From Deltaproteobacteria bacterium HGW-Deltaproteobacteria-18 (GTDB lineage: Bacteria; Desulfobacterota; Desulfovibrionia; Desulfovibrionales; Desulfomicrobiaceae): 64,000 nucleotides of DNA. The stretch covers positions 1-64,000 of the forward strand of contig PHBE01000013.1 of the NCBI GenBank assembly GCA_002841885.1, given 5' to 3'. The position numbers were made by a program, and so were the translations under genes. Position 1 is the first letter of the stretch; each line of letters opens with the position of its first letter. The notes below the pieces were generated by a model. That model made no database searches and was not told where the DNA came from. It saw only the letters and a program-made list of their open reading frames with translations. Below are positions 1 through 7,466 of this stretch, in pieces.

Positions 1-174
1 GGCCCGCTGTCGTCATGGCCTTGAGACCCGCCGGAACTCCTTCGCTGGCCTCGTAGAGTTGAGTCGTTGCGTGCAGGGCGGATACTTCAGGCAGCGCACG
101 GGCAACGACTCAACAAACGATGCCTGGCTCAGTCAGACAGCCGACGCGCCTCAAGACCATGCCGACAGCGGGCC
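1..174 (+). repeat. 174-bp structured repeat, copy 1 (nested inverted repeats)
   Basis: The outer arms 1-25 and 150-174 are inverted repeats matching at 23 of 25 positions. An inner pair, GTTGAGTCGTTGC at 58-70 and GCAACGACTCAAC at 102-114, is perfect. Between the stems lie block A (30-55) and block B (113-145). The same two blocks recur at 60848-60873 (24 of 26 identical) and 60935-60967 (30 of 33 identical) inside an element of identical length whose stems have unrelated sequence. The copy touches the window edge, so its left boundary could extend further. It could be a structured RNA or a palindromic mobile element; no coding frame is apparent. Confidence 0.75.
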
Positions 175-294
175 TTGAGATCTGCCGAAATGCTCTCAGA
201 ATTCTTATTGGCTTGAGTCTCTATGGATAAAGTGCAATAGGCAAGTCGCGGGGAATTAAAGCGTAAAACCTAACACTTAAAACCTAAAACAAAA

Positions 295-310
295 AAAGTG
301 CTTGCACTTT
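295..310. promoter_or_regulatory. Dyad in the rubrerythrin promoter region, possible operator
   Basis: AAAGTGC-TT-GCACTTT is a perfect 7-bp dyad about 65 bp upstream of the rubrerythrin start, in an AT-rich stretch. A second, looser AT-rich segment at 331-350 has some resemblance to Fur/PerR-type boxes but is not a clean match. Peroxide-responsive control of rubrerythrin is common in this group, so a repressor site here is plausible; the regulator cannot be named from sequence. Confidence 0.35.
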
Positions 311-375
311 GAGCCTTCATTTATTAGCAAGATGAGAATTATTCCTGATAACAAAAACATCAAAGGAGAATACCG

Positions 376-870
376 ATGAGCAAGACAACTGATAATTTGA
401 AAGAGGCTTTTGCCGGAGAGTCCCAGGCCAACCGCAAGTATCTGGCTTTCGCCAAGAAGGCTGAAGAAGAGGGACTGCCCCAGGTTGCCAGATTGTTTCG
501 GGCTGCGGCTCACGCCGAGACCATCCATGCCCATGCGCACCTGCGTCTCATGAAGGGCATCGGTTCCACGGCCGAGAATCTCAAAGAGGCCGTGGCTGGT
601 GAAACGCATGAATTCAAGTCCATGTATCCGGGCATGATCGCCGACGCCCAGGCCGAAGGTGAAAAGGCTGCCGAAAAATATTTCGTTTTCGCCAACCAGG
701 CCGAGGAATGCCATGCGAACCTCTACTCCAAGGCCGCGGATCAGATGGGCGAGCTGGCGGCAGTGGATTACTATGTCTGCAGCATCTGCGGTCATATCCA
801 CGAAGGCGAGCCCACCGAAAAGTGTCCGATCTGCGGAGCAATGCCCAAGGCATACGGCGTTGTAGCCTAG
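376..870 (+). CDS. rbr: Rubrerythrin (NADH-linked peroxide reductase)
   Basis: Cytoplasmic non-haem di-iron protein that reduces hydrogen peroxide to water, protecting anaerobes from oxidative stress. The 164 aa comprise a ferritin-like four-helix domain (about 1-130) with the expected di-iron ligands E15, E48xxH51, E76 and E110xxH113, then a C-terminal rubredoxin-like domain with C135xxC138 and C150xxC153 for the mononuclear iron site. It is shorter than the classic ~190-aa Desulfovibrio protein but all ligands are present. The start has AAAGGAG 9 bp upstream. It is transcribed alone: an AT-rich promoter region precedes it and two hairpin terminators follow. A thiol peroxidase-ferritin pair about 17 kb away serves the same defence. 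Confidence 0.95.
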   Translation: MSKTTDNLKEAFAGESQANRKYLAFAKKAEEEGLPQVARLFRAAAHAETIHAHAHLRLMKGIGSTAENLKEAVAGETHEFKSMYPGMIADAQAEGEKAAEKYFVFANQAEECHANLYSKAADQMGELAAVDYYVCSICGHIHEGEPTEKCPICGAMPKAYGVVA

Positions 871-898
871 GGGATTTGAGCCCTGCCGATACTGATGG

Positions 899-936
899 AA
901 AAAGCCGCGCTCCCTTTTTAGGAAGTGCGGCTTTTC
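899..936 (+). terminator. Intrinsic terminator after rbr
   Basis: AAAAGCCGC (900-908) pairs with GCGGCTTTT (927-935), giving a GC-rich stem ending in a T run, 30 bp past the rbr stop codon. Confidence 0.8.
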
Positions 937-941
937 AAATG

Positions 942-974
942 AAAAAGGCCATGCATCGCTGCACGGCCTTTTTT
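942..974. terminator. Bidirectional terminator between rbr and the helicase gene
   Basis: AAAAAGGCC (942-950) pairs with GGCCTTTTTT (965-974), with extra TGCA pairing inside. The A and T runs on both flanks make it usable for the convergent helicase gene as well. Confidence 0.75.
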
Positions 975-991
975 GCGTATTTTTTCCGGCG

Positions 992-2584
992 CTATCTTCT
1001 GGGAGCCGGGGCGCTCGGACGGGCCTTGGCCTTGGTGAAGGCCAGTTCCGTGCCTTTGCCCTTGTTGAACATGGCCAGGACCCTCTCGGCATCATGGAAA
1101 GGCAAGGAAACAAAGGCGAAGGTTTCCATGATCTGGATGTCCCAGATTTTCTTGGGCGGAATGTTGCACTTGTCGCCAAGGAAGGTCAGCAGGCGCTTGG
1201 GCGTCATGCCATCCTTGCGGCCTTGGGTTACGAAAAGTCGGGACTTGCCCGTCTTGTCGACCACAAAGGCGTCTCCGATTTCCTTGTAGTTGGAGGCGTC
1301 CAGCTCTTCCTGAAACATGTACTGGAGCAGGGCGGCCAGGGTTTCGCGGGGCTTGCTCTGGTCGAGGAGTTCCTGCGCCATGCCCATGAACTCGAGCTCC
1401 GGCTCCGTGGTCATGATCTCCTGCAGCTCCGCCCGGATGCGTCCCTTCTTCATGTCGATGACATCGGAGACCTTGGGCAGCCGCGCCTTGCGAATGTCCG
1501 TGCGGGCGTGCTTGCTGATGAACTGCAGGCGGCGATACTCGGATGGCGTGATGAACGTGATTGCGATGCCCTGCTTGCCGGCCCGGCCGGTGCGGCCGAC
1601 ACGGTGCACGTAGGCTTCCGGATCGTGGGGCAGATCGAAGTTGATGACGTGGGTCAGGTCGTGCACGTCGATGCCGCGCGCGGCCACGTCGGTGGCGACC
1701 AGGATCGTGACCAGCTTCTTCTTGAACTTGATCAGGATTTTTTCGCGCAGGCTCTGGGACATGTCGCCATGCAGGGTGTCGGCGTCGTAGCCGCGCTCCA
1801 TGAGACGCTGGGACACGGCGTCGGCGTCGACCTTGGTGCGGGTGAAGACCAGTCCGTAGAAGTCCGACTCCATGTCGATGATCCGGCACAGGGCCTCGAA
1901 TTTGTCGCTCATGGCGACTTCGAAGTAGATCTGGTCTGTCTGGGGGGCGGTCAACTGGTTGGATTCGGCCCTGATGACCTGATAGTCGCCCATGTATTTC
2001 TTGGCGATGCGCAGGATTTCAGGCGGCATGGTCGCGGAAAAGAGCATGGTGCGCTTTTCGGTGGCCGTCTGCTCCATGATCTCCAGCACGTCGTCCAGAA
2101 AACCCATGTTCAGCATCTCGTCGGCCTCGTCGAGGATCAGAAAGCGGATGCCCGAGAGATTGAGGCTGCCCCGGCGCAGATGGTCGAGCACGCGGCCCGG
2201 TGTGCCGACAACCACGGATACGCCCTTCTTGAGGCTGCGGAGCTGAATTTCCATGGACTGGCCGCCGTAGATGGGGGCGACGTTGATGGTCCGGCCGCCG
2301 CGCAGGGAGTTGATCTCCTCAGCCACCTGGATGGCCAGTTCGCGGGTGGGGGCCAATACGAGTGCCTGCACGGTGCGGACGTCCGGGTCCAGCATTTCGA
2401 GCAGCGGCAGACCAAAGGCGGCGGTCTTGCCCGTGCCGGTCTGGGCCTGGGCGACGATGTCGTTTTCGCCGGTCATTACGGCCGGAATGGTCTTGATCTG
2501 GATGGGGGTCGGCTCTTCGAACCCCTTGCGGGACAGAGCCTGGAGAGTCAGTTCGGATAAGCCTAGATCAGAAAATGTAGTCAT
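992..2584 (-). CDS. DEAD-box ATP-dependent RNA helicase (DeaD/CsdA-like)
   Basis: RNA helicase that unwinds short duplexes, typically in ribosome assembly, mRNA turnover and cold adaptation. The 530 aa carry the Q motif around Q29, Walker A AQTGTGKT at 47-54, motif Ia PTRELA, TPGRV, DEAD at 152-155, SAT near 184 and the motif VI region HRVGRTGR near 330. The C-terminal ~75 residues (about 450-520) resemble the DbpA/CsdA RNA-binding domain, an RRM-like fold, and the protein ends in a short basic tail. It is longer than the RhlE core type and fits the DeaD/CsdA class. It is monocistronic, convergent with rbr, and read from a promoter at 2776-2804 that gives a leader of about 185 nt. Confidence 0.93.
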   Translation of the reverse strand: MTTFSDLGLSELTLQALSRKGFEEPTPIQIKTIPAVMTGENDIVAQAQTGTGKTAAFGLPLLEMLDPDVRTVQALVLAPTRELAIQVAEEINSLRGGRTINVAPIYGGQSMEIQLRSLKKGVSVVVGTPGRVLDHLRRGSLNLSGIRFLILDEADEMLNMGFLDDVLEIMEQTATEKRTMLFSATMPPEILRIAKKYMGDYQVIRAESNQLTAPQTDQIYFEVAMSDKFEALCRIIDMESDFYGLVFTRTKVDADAVSQRLMERGYDADTLHGDMSQSLREKILIKFKKKLVTILVATDVAARGIDVHDLTHVINFDLPHDPEAYVHRVGRTGRAGKQGIAITFITPSEYRRLQFISKHARTDIRKARLPKVSDVIDMKKGRIRAELQEIMTTEPELEFMGMAQELLDQSKPRETLAALLQYMFQEELDASNYKEIGDAFVVDKTGKSRLFVTQGRKDGMTPKRLLTFLGDKCNIPPKKIWDIQIMETFAFVSLPFHDAERVLAMFNKGKGTELAFTKAKARPSAPAPRR

Positions 2585-2775
2585 TGTAATACCTTGCGGG
2601 CAAGGGCCTCGCGGTCAAAAGAATACCCGGCTCTGGAACCGGGCCCTTACCGTGAGGCCGACTGTCCAAGGCGGGAAACAAGCATTTCGAAAACGTGTGG
2701 AACCGGATCGAAGAGCGAACATGCTCAAGAAAGGTCGTGCGGAAAAGGAGGGATCTCCCCAAGAAATGCTCGGGG

Positions 2776-2804
2776 TATATATATTGTAGTTTCGGGCTTG
2801 GCAA
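2776..2804 (-). promoter_or_regulatory. Probable sigma-70 promoter for the DEAD-box helicase
   Basis: On the minus strand TTGCCA (2804-2799) and TATATA (2781-2776) are separated by 17 bp. Transcription from here would give an untranslated leader of roughly 185 nt before the helicase start, and that leader contains a CCCGG/CCGGG hairpin around 2626-2646. Long leaders are typical of cold-regulated DEAD-box genes. Confidence 0.55.
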
Positions 2805-2832
2805 GAGATTATTTTGAAATATTGGCAGAAAT

Positions 2833-2862
2833 GAAAAAGAGGGGCGAATTTCGACTCGCCCC
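2833..2862 (-). terminator. Terminator after the TrmO-aldolase gene
   Basis: Minus-strand stem GGGGCGA/TCGCCCC (2862-2856 with 2847-2841), followed by TCTTTTTC at 2840-2833. It lies 18 bp after the stop codon. Confidence 0.8.
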
Positions 2863-2879
2863 CGATTCGGACATCTGGC

Positions 2880-3854
2880 TCAGCGCTGCATCGCGATTCC
2901 GGCCAGGCTCTCCAGTTCTTCGGAGAGGCCCAGCGCCTGGATTATGGATTCCCCGCGGCAGACGAGGCCGTGGTTGTCCATGAACACTGCCTCGAATTCC
3001 CGGCTGGCCAGTCCTACGGCCTGTCCCAGTTCAGGCGTGCCGGGGTGATGGGCGGGCACGCGGGTCAGCTTGTCGGCGAAGACCCGGCCTTCGAAGAGTG
3101 GCAGATCAAGAAGAGGGATCTCGCCGCGCAAAGACAGGGCCAGCAGCTTCGGCGGGTGGGTGTGCACGATGGCCTGCGCCAGGGGCTGATTGCGATACAC
3201 TTCGAGGTGCACCGCAAGCTCCGAGGATGCCCGCGCCGATGTCAGCGGCGCGCCAGTGGCCAGGTCGACCACTGCCAGATCCCGGGGGGCGAGATGCCCC
3301 TTGGCGCTGCCGGTGGCCGTGATCACGACGCGTTCTCCCTGGCGCATGCTCACGTTGCCGTTGAATCCGGCGAAGAGTCCGCGCAGCCAACCGTCGCGCC
3401 CGGCGTCGAGAATGGCCTGGCCCGTTTCGGGGTTTACCAGGGACGAGAATTCGGCCTTGGCCGGGGAAGGCGCGTTGTCGGGCTTTATGTCTATGACGGG
3501 AGTCCCGTTGATGACCTCAAGAGGATGTACCTTGAGGCGCAGCCCCTCGCGACCGATGATGCGTACCGCATGCAGGCCGATGGGCGTGGGACGATCGGGG
3601 GAGCGGGTCGAGAATATGCCGCGCATGGGCAAATCGCGGTTTCCCTGGGGGTGGCAGCGCAGCACGCTCTGGTCGCCCTTGTGCATCCAGGTCAAAACCA
3701 GGATGGCGTCTCCGACCTGAAGATCCGTGGCCGCAGGCTCGAAATCCGGGTTCAGCTCGATCCAGACCGGAGGCATGGAGGCGTCACCGTATTTTGGGCA
3801 TTGATCGCGACTGACGAGATGGGAACGGACGGTGCCGATGACGCGAGGGAGCAT
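2880..3854 (-). CDS. Fusion: TrmO-type tRNA m6t6A methyltransferase domain + class II aldolase
   Basis: Two enzymes in one 324-aa frame. Residues about 4-125 match the TsaA/TrmO (UPF0066) family, which N6-methylates t6A37 of tRNA-Thr using SAM; the family hallmarks FSTRSPDRPTPIGLH (81-95) and EVINGTPVIDIKP (113-125) are intact. Residues about 135-324 are a class II aldolase/adducin domain with the zinc ligands at fuculose-aldolase spacing: E212, H231, H233 and H295. The open frame extends upstream to 3923, but the ATG at 3854 has AAGGA at good spacing and the family N-terminus begins there. It is transcribed alone. How a tRNA modifier and a sugar-phosphate or phosphorylated-thiosugar aldolase would cooperate is unknown; a substrate for the aldolase half cannot be assigned. 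Confidence 0.85.
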   Translation of the reverse strand: MLPRVIGTVRSHLVSRDQCPKYGDASMPPVWIELNPDFEPAATDLQVGDAILVLTWMHKGDQSVLRCHPQGNRDLPMRGIFSTRSPDRPTPIGLHAVRIIGREGLRLKVHPLEVINGTPVIDIKPDNAPSPAKAEFSSLVNPETGQAILDAGRDGWLRGLFAGFNGNVSMRQGERVVITATGSAKGHLAPRDLAVVDLATGAPLTSARASSELAVHLEVYRNQPLAQAIVHTHPPKLLALSLRGEIPLLDLPLFEGRVFADKLTRVPAHHPGTPELGQAVGLASREFEAVFMDNHGLVCRGESIIQALGLSEELESLAGIAMQR

Positions 3855-4080
3855 GAGAATATCCTTGCTGCGGTTTTTTGACCTTGGAAGAGCATGCTTA
3901 CCGCCCGTCATTTTGCCCGTCAAATGCAGGGTGTTTCCGAATTATCCGTTCCATGCCTTCTGCTGCTTCTCGGGCAAAAATTTCAGGGATGTTCCCTAGT
4001 GAATTTTGGGGCGATGCTTGTATTGAAATTGCGAAAAGGGTAGCACTTGAGACGTTTTCAACCATAACATCGGAGCGCGC

Positions 4081-4932
4081 ATGAACCGCTTCTCCACCAG
4101 TCTCCTGGGTGAAGCCAAGACCCTGCTTCTGGCCACGGACGGCTCCATTTTCAGTGATGGGGCGCTGCAGGAGGCCATTTTTTTCGGCCAGGCCTGCGGT
4201 GCCCGACTGATCGTCCTGCACGTGGTCAAGATCGATGTCGAATCTCTCAAGTCCGCCAACTCCAAGGTCACCCGCGCCCAGCAGGAGATCGCCCCGTACA
4301 TGGAGGACGTCCGCAAGATGGCCAGGGACAGCGGAGTGGAATGCGAGACCGTGGTGGTCGGGTCCTCGGTGCCCGAGCACGCCATCGTCGAACAGGCCAG
4401 GATGCGCGAGGCCGATGTCATCCTCATGGGTCGACATGGCCGGGCCGGAAGGTTGTTTCTCATGGTGGGCAGCATGACGTCGAAGGTCATCGGACTCGGG
4501 TTTCCCATGGTGCTCATGCTCCCCAAGGATTTCACGATGACCGGGGCCCATGTGCTGGTGGCCGTGGATGATTCGGCAAACAGCCGCCTGGCCGTCGAGG
4601 AGGCCCTGAGCCTTGGGCTTTGCTGCGTGACCCTGGAGCGGCTGATCTTCGTGGCTGTCGCGCGGCGGGAGAGCGGTCTGGTTGAGGCCAGGAAAATGGT
4701 CGAGGACATTTGCGCCCGAGGCCGGGAAAAATGGCCGCACGTTCAGTTCGAGGCCGTGGCCGGAGTCGGGCATGCCTCGAACATCATCGTGCGGGCCGCC
4801 GAGGAGCGCCATGTGGATATGATCATGATCGGCGGCATGGTTTCGGGGCCTCTGCCCAGGATGTTCGGAGGCCGGGTGACCAAGGAGGTTTGCGGTTGGG
4901 CGCACTGCGCCGTACTGGTAGTCACCGCCTAG
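4081..4932 (+). CDS. Tandem universal stress protein (two UspA domains)
   Basis: Cytoplasmic stress-associated nucleotide-binding protein of 283 aa made of two consecutive UspA folds (about 10-148 and 155-283). The first domain has the ATP-binding loop pattern GRHGRAG...GS followed by a hydrophobic strand; in the second domain the corresponding loop, GGMVSGPLPRMFGG, is degenerate, so only the first half is likely to bind ATP. Each domain begins with the usual hydrophobic strand and Asp (LLLATDGS; VLVAVDDS). Single gene, flanked downstream by a dense repeat block and then the SulP gene. No promoter motif is clear. The exact stress it answers to cannot be read from sequence. Confidence 0.9.
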   Translation: MNRFSTSLLGEAKTLLLATDGSIFSDGALQEAIFFGQACGARLIVLHVVKIDVESLKSANSKVTRAQQEIAPYMEDVRKMARDSGVECETVVVGSSVPEHAIVEQARMREADVILMGRHGRAGRLFLMVGSMTSKVIGLGFPMVLMLPKDFTMTGAHVLVAVDDSANSRLAVEEALSLGLCCVTLERLIFVAVARRESGLVEARKMVEDICARGREKWPHVQFEAVAGVGHASNIIVRAAEERHVDMIMIGGMVSGPLPRMFGGRVTKEVCGWAHCAVLVVTA

Positions 4933-5056
4933 GAGCCCGTCCAAAATCCGTTCTGGACTGCGTTGCTCCCCGATTCTGAAGGGCTCATGTAGGCCGCTAC
5001 ACATCGCCCTTCAGAATCGGCTCGCGCCTTGCCAGAACGAATTTTGAACGGACTCC
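4932..5056. repeat. Imperfect palindromic intergenic repeat
   Basis: The segment starting GGAGCCCGTCCAAAATCCG at 4932 is matched in inverted orientation by the segment ending at 5056, with about 55 bp in each arm and the best pairing at CGATTCTGAAGGGC (4971-4984) against GCCCTTCAGAATCG (5006-5019). It is non-coding and has the form of a chromosomal palindromic repeat unit. Its left end overlaps the last base of the stress-protein stop codon. Confidence 0.7.
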
Positions 5057-5228
5057 GGCTTCAATGGAAAATTTAACTGAGCGGCAGGTGCTTTCTTTGT
5101 TCCTCGCATCTCACCGTTGTGGAACAGCCTGGGCGTTGTAATTATTGAACAGTCAGCCAAGCGTACCTCCCAGGACGAATTTTGAACGGACTCCGGTTTC
5201 AATAGGAAAATTTGACTGAGCGGCAGGT
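5037..5228 (+). repeat. Pair of direct repeats of about 53 bp
   Basis: 5037-5089 and 5175-5228 are near-identical (differences at three substitutions plus one inserted base) and both run from ACGAATTTTGAACGG to GAGCGGCAGGT. They are separated by 85 bp of unique sequence. The first copy is also the right arm of the 4932-5056 palindrome, so the second looks like a partial duplication of that element just upstream of the SulP gene. Confidence 0.75.
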
Positions 5229-5276
5229 ACGGCCTTGGGGTTTTCTTTTTCGAATCTTCTGACAAGGAATGGTCTC

Positions 5277-7397
5277 ATGTCGGTCAGGCTTTTGCGATTC
5301 TTTCCCTTTCTCGCGTGGTTCCCGTTCGGCGCGCTGGTGGTGCGGGCCGATCTGATGGCCGGGATCACAGGCGCTCTGGTGCTTGTTCCCAAGGCCATGG
5401 CCTACGCCCAGCTGTCGGGCCTGCCCCTGTATTTCGGGCTGTACACGGCCTTCGTGCCGGCCATCGTCGGGGCCCTGTGGGGATCGTCCAGACAGCTGGC
5501 CACGGGGCCGGTCGCCATCGTCTCGCTCATGACCGCAGCTGCGGTAGCTCCGCTCGCAGTCTCAAACACGCCTGAATACATCGGTTTCGCCCTTCTTCTG
5601 ACCCTTCTGGTTGGTCTCGTGCAGCTCTTTTTGGGAGTGGTCAAACTCGGGACCATCGTCAATTTCGTGTCCCACCCGGTCATCCTCGGGTTCATGAACG
5701 CGGCCGCCATCATCATCGGGCTGTCACAGCTGGACCTGCTGCTGGGCATCCCCAAGGGCCGCAGCGATTTTTTTCTGGGAGATGTCTGGGAGATGCTCCG
5801 GCTGATCCCGCAGACCCATTTGCCGACCCTGGCCATGACCTTCTTTGGACTGGCCCTCATTCTCGTTATCAAGAGGATTCCGGCGCTGTCCAAGGCCAGC
5901 GTTCTTGTCGCAGTGGTCATCACCATATTGGTCAGTGCTGCCGTCGGTTACGATCAGCGCGGAACCGCCGTGCTGGACGATCTGGCAACTCCCCGGGCCC
6001 GGGAGCTGGTGGTCCAGTACGAAGAGAGTCTGCGGCGGATGGAACATCTGGGCGGCGAGGTGACCGATCTTTCCGCGCGGCAGCGGCAGGCGGAAAAGGA
6101 AGGCTCCGTGTGGATGGCCGCAGGGCTGCGGCATCAGACCGAGTTGGCCCGTCTGGACATGCGCTCCCTGGAGCGGCGACACAACGAGCTTCTGCGTGGC
6201 GTGCGGCAACTGCGCTTCGTGCGCCCCGAGGGCGAGATGACTGGGCGTCTGTACCTGCTGGGCGAAATCCCGGCGGGCATGCGGACCGATGATCGCGCCT
6301 GGCACATCAAAAGCGTCGATCATGGCGTCATGAAGCTGATCGGCGGAGGGGATGTTGTCGGACCGGTCCCGGCGGGACTGCCGGCCCTGACCATCCCGAC
6401 GCTCAGCCTCGACGCCGTGATGCAGCTGCTGCCTTCGGCCCTGATCATCGCACTGGTCGCCTTCATGGAGTCCATCTCCATGGCCAAGGCCCTGGCCAGC
6501 AAGGCGCGGCAGCATGTCGACCCCAACCAGGAACTCATCGGTCAGGGCCTGGCCAACATCGGCGGGTCTTTTTTTCAGGCCTATCCTGCCTGCGGATCCT
6601 TCACCGGCTCGGCCATCAACATGCAGTCTGGGGCCAAAACGGGACTGGCCATGGTCTTCAACGGCATTTTCGTGGCCGTGACCCTCATGTTCTTCACGCC
6701 CCTGCTTTACCATCTGCCCAAGGCCGTGCTGGCCGTGATCATCGTCATGGCGGTCACCAGCCTGATCACGCCCCATGCCTTCATGCACACCTGGAGGGCA
6801 AACCGCGGAGACGGAGTTGTCGCCCTGGTGACCTTTGCCGTGACGCTGCTCGCCGCACCGCATCTGGACAAGGGCATCATGGCCGGCGCGGCCCTGTCCA
6901 TCGGCCTCTATCTCTATCGCACCATGGCTCCGCGCGTGGCGGTGCTCGGGCGCTATACCGACGGAACCCTGCGGGACGTGAGCGTGCACCATGCCCTGGC
7001 CACCTCGACCCTGGTCACCGTGATGCGTTTCGACGGCTCCTTGTATTTTGCCAATGTGACGTATTTCGAGGACATGGTGCTGAAGGCCGTGGCCGATCAC
7101 AAGGAATCGAAATTTCTGCTTGTGGTCGGGGACGCCATCAATTCCATGGATTCATCGGGGGAGGAGATGCTGCAGAATCTTGTGGGGCAACTGCGCGAGA
7201 CCGGAGTGCAGATCGTCTTTTCGGGGCTCAAGAAGCAGGTTCTCGACGTGATGCGGGCCACCGGGCTTTATGATCGCATCGGGGACGAAAACGTCTTCGC
7301 CACGGAATGTCAGGCCCTGAAGGCCATCTTTGCCCGGCTTGGTCAGGAAGTGGAGGACGACGCGCTTTTCGCCTATGTCAAGGTCATGGTCTGCTGA
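5277..7397 (+). CDS. SulP-family anion transporter with STAS domain and internal insert
   Basis: Inner-membrane carrier for sulfate, bicarbonate or a related anion; 706 aa from the ATG at 5277, which has AAGGA 8 bp upstream (an in-frame TTG at 5235 lacks a ribosome site). The N-terminal SulP signature is clear (AGITGALVLVPKAMAYAQLSG, then GLYTAFVPAIVGALWGSS), with further transmembrane segments through about residue 555 and a C-terminal STAS domain at about 580-700. Unusually, about 130 residues (roughly 228-358) sit between a transmembrane segment ending near GYDQRG and the conserved VPAGLP loop. They are charged and helical, predicted coiled coil, where most SulP proteins have a short loop. 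The ion specificity cannot be read; sulfate import would suit a sulfate reducer. Confidence 0.88.
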   Translation: MSVRLLRFFPFLAWFPFGALVVRADLMAGITGALVLVPKAMAYAQLSGLPLYFGLYTAFVPAIVGALWGSSRQLATGPVAIVSLMTAAAVAPLAVSNTPEYIGFALLLTLLVGLVQLFLGVVKLGTIVNFVSHPVILGFMNAAAIIIGLSQLDLLLGIPKGRSDFFLGDVWEMLRLIPQTHLPTLAMTFFGLALILVIKRIPALSKASVLVAVVITILVSAAVGYDQRGTAVLDDLATPRARELVVQYEESLRRMEHLGGEVTDLSARQRQAEKEGSVWMAAGLRHQTELARLDMRSLERRHNELLRGVRQLRFVRPEGEMTGRLYLLGEIPAGMRTDDRAWHIKSVDHGVMKLIGGGDVVGPVPAGLPALTIPTLSLDAVMQLLPSALIIALVAFMESISMAKALASKARQHVDPNQELIGQGLANIGGSFFQAYPACGSFTGSAINMQSGAKTGLAMVFNGIFVAVTLMFFTPLLYHLPKAVLAVIIVMAVTSLITPHAFMHTWRANRGDGVVALVTFAVTLLAAPHLDKGIMAGAALSIGLYLYRTMAPRVAVLGRYTDGTLRDVSVHHALATSTLVTVMRFDGSLYFANVTYFEDMVLKAVADHKESKFLLVVGDAINSMDSSGEEMLQNLVGQLRETGVQIVFSGLKKQVLDVMRATGLYDRIGDENVFATECQALKAIFARLGQEVEDDALFAYVKVMVC

Positions 7398-7432
7398 CGG
7401 GCATCCGAAAGTTCCGGCCACGAGATCAAAGC

Positions 7433-7466
7433 GGGGCGCATCCGACGGATGCGCCCCACTTTTTTA
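7433..7466. terminator. Terminator between the SulP and UvrD-like genes
   Basis: Perfect 11-bp stem GGGGCGCATCC (7433-7443) and GGATGCGCCCC (7447-7457) with a 3-nt loop, followed by ACTTTTTTATT on the plus strand. It overlaps the stop codon of the convergent helicase gene, so it could also slow transcription arriving from that side. Confidence 0.85.

Noticed and set aside
1094-2560. 488-codon plus-strand frame over the DEAD-box helicase gene
   Set aside because: Same antisense artefact; the minus strand has all helicase motifs.
5235-5276. Upstream TTG start for the SulP gene
   Set aside because: It lacks a Shine-Dalgarno and reads through the end of a repeat; ATG 5277 has AAGGA at proper spacing.
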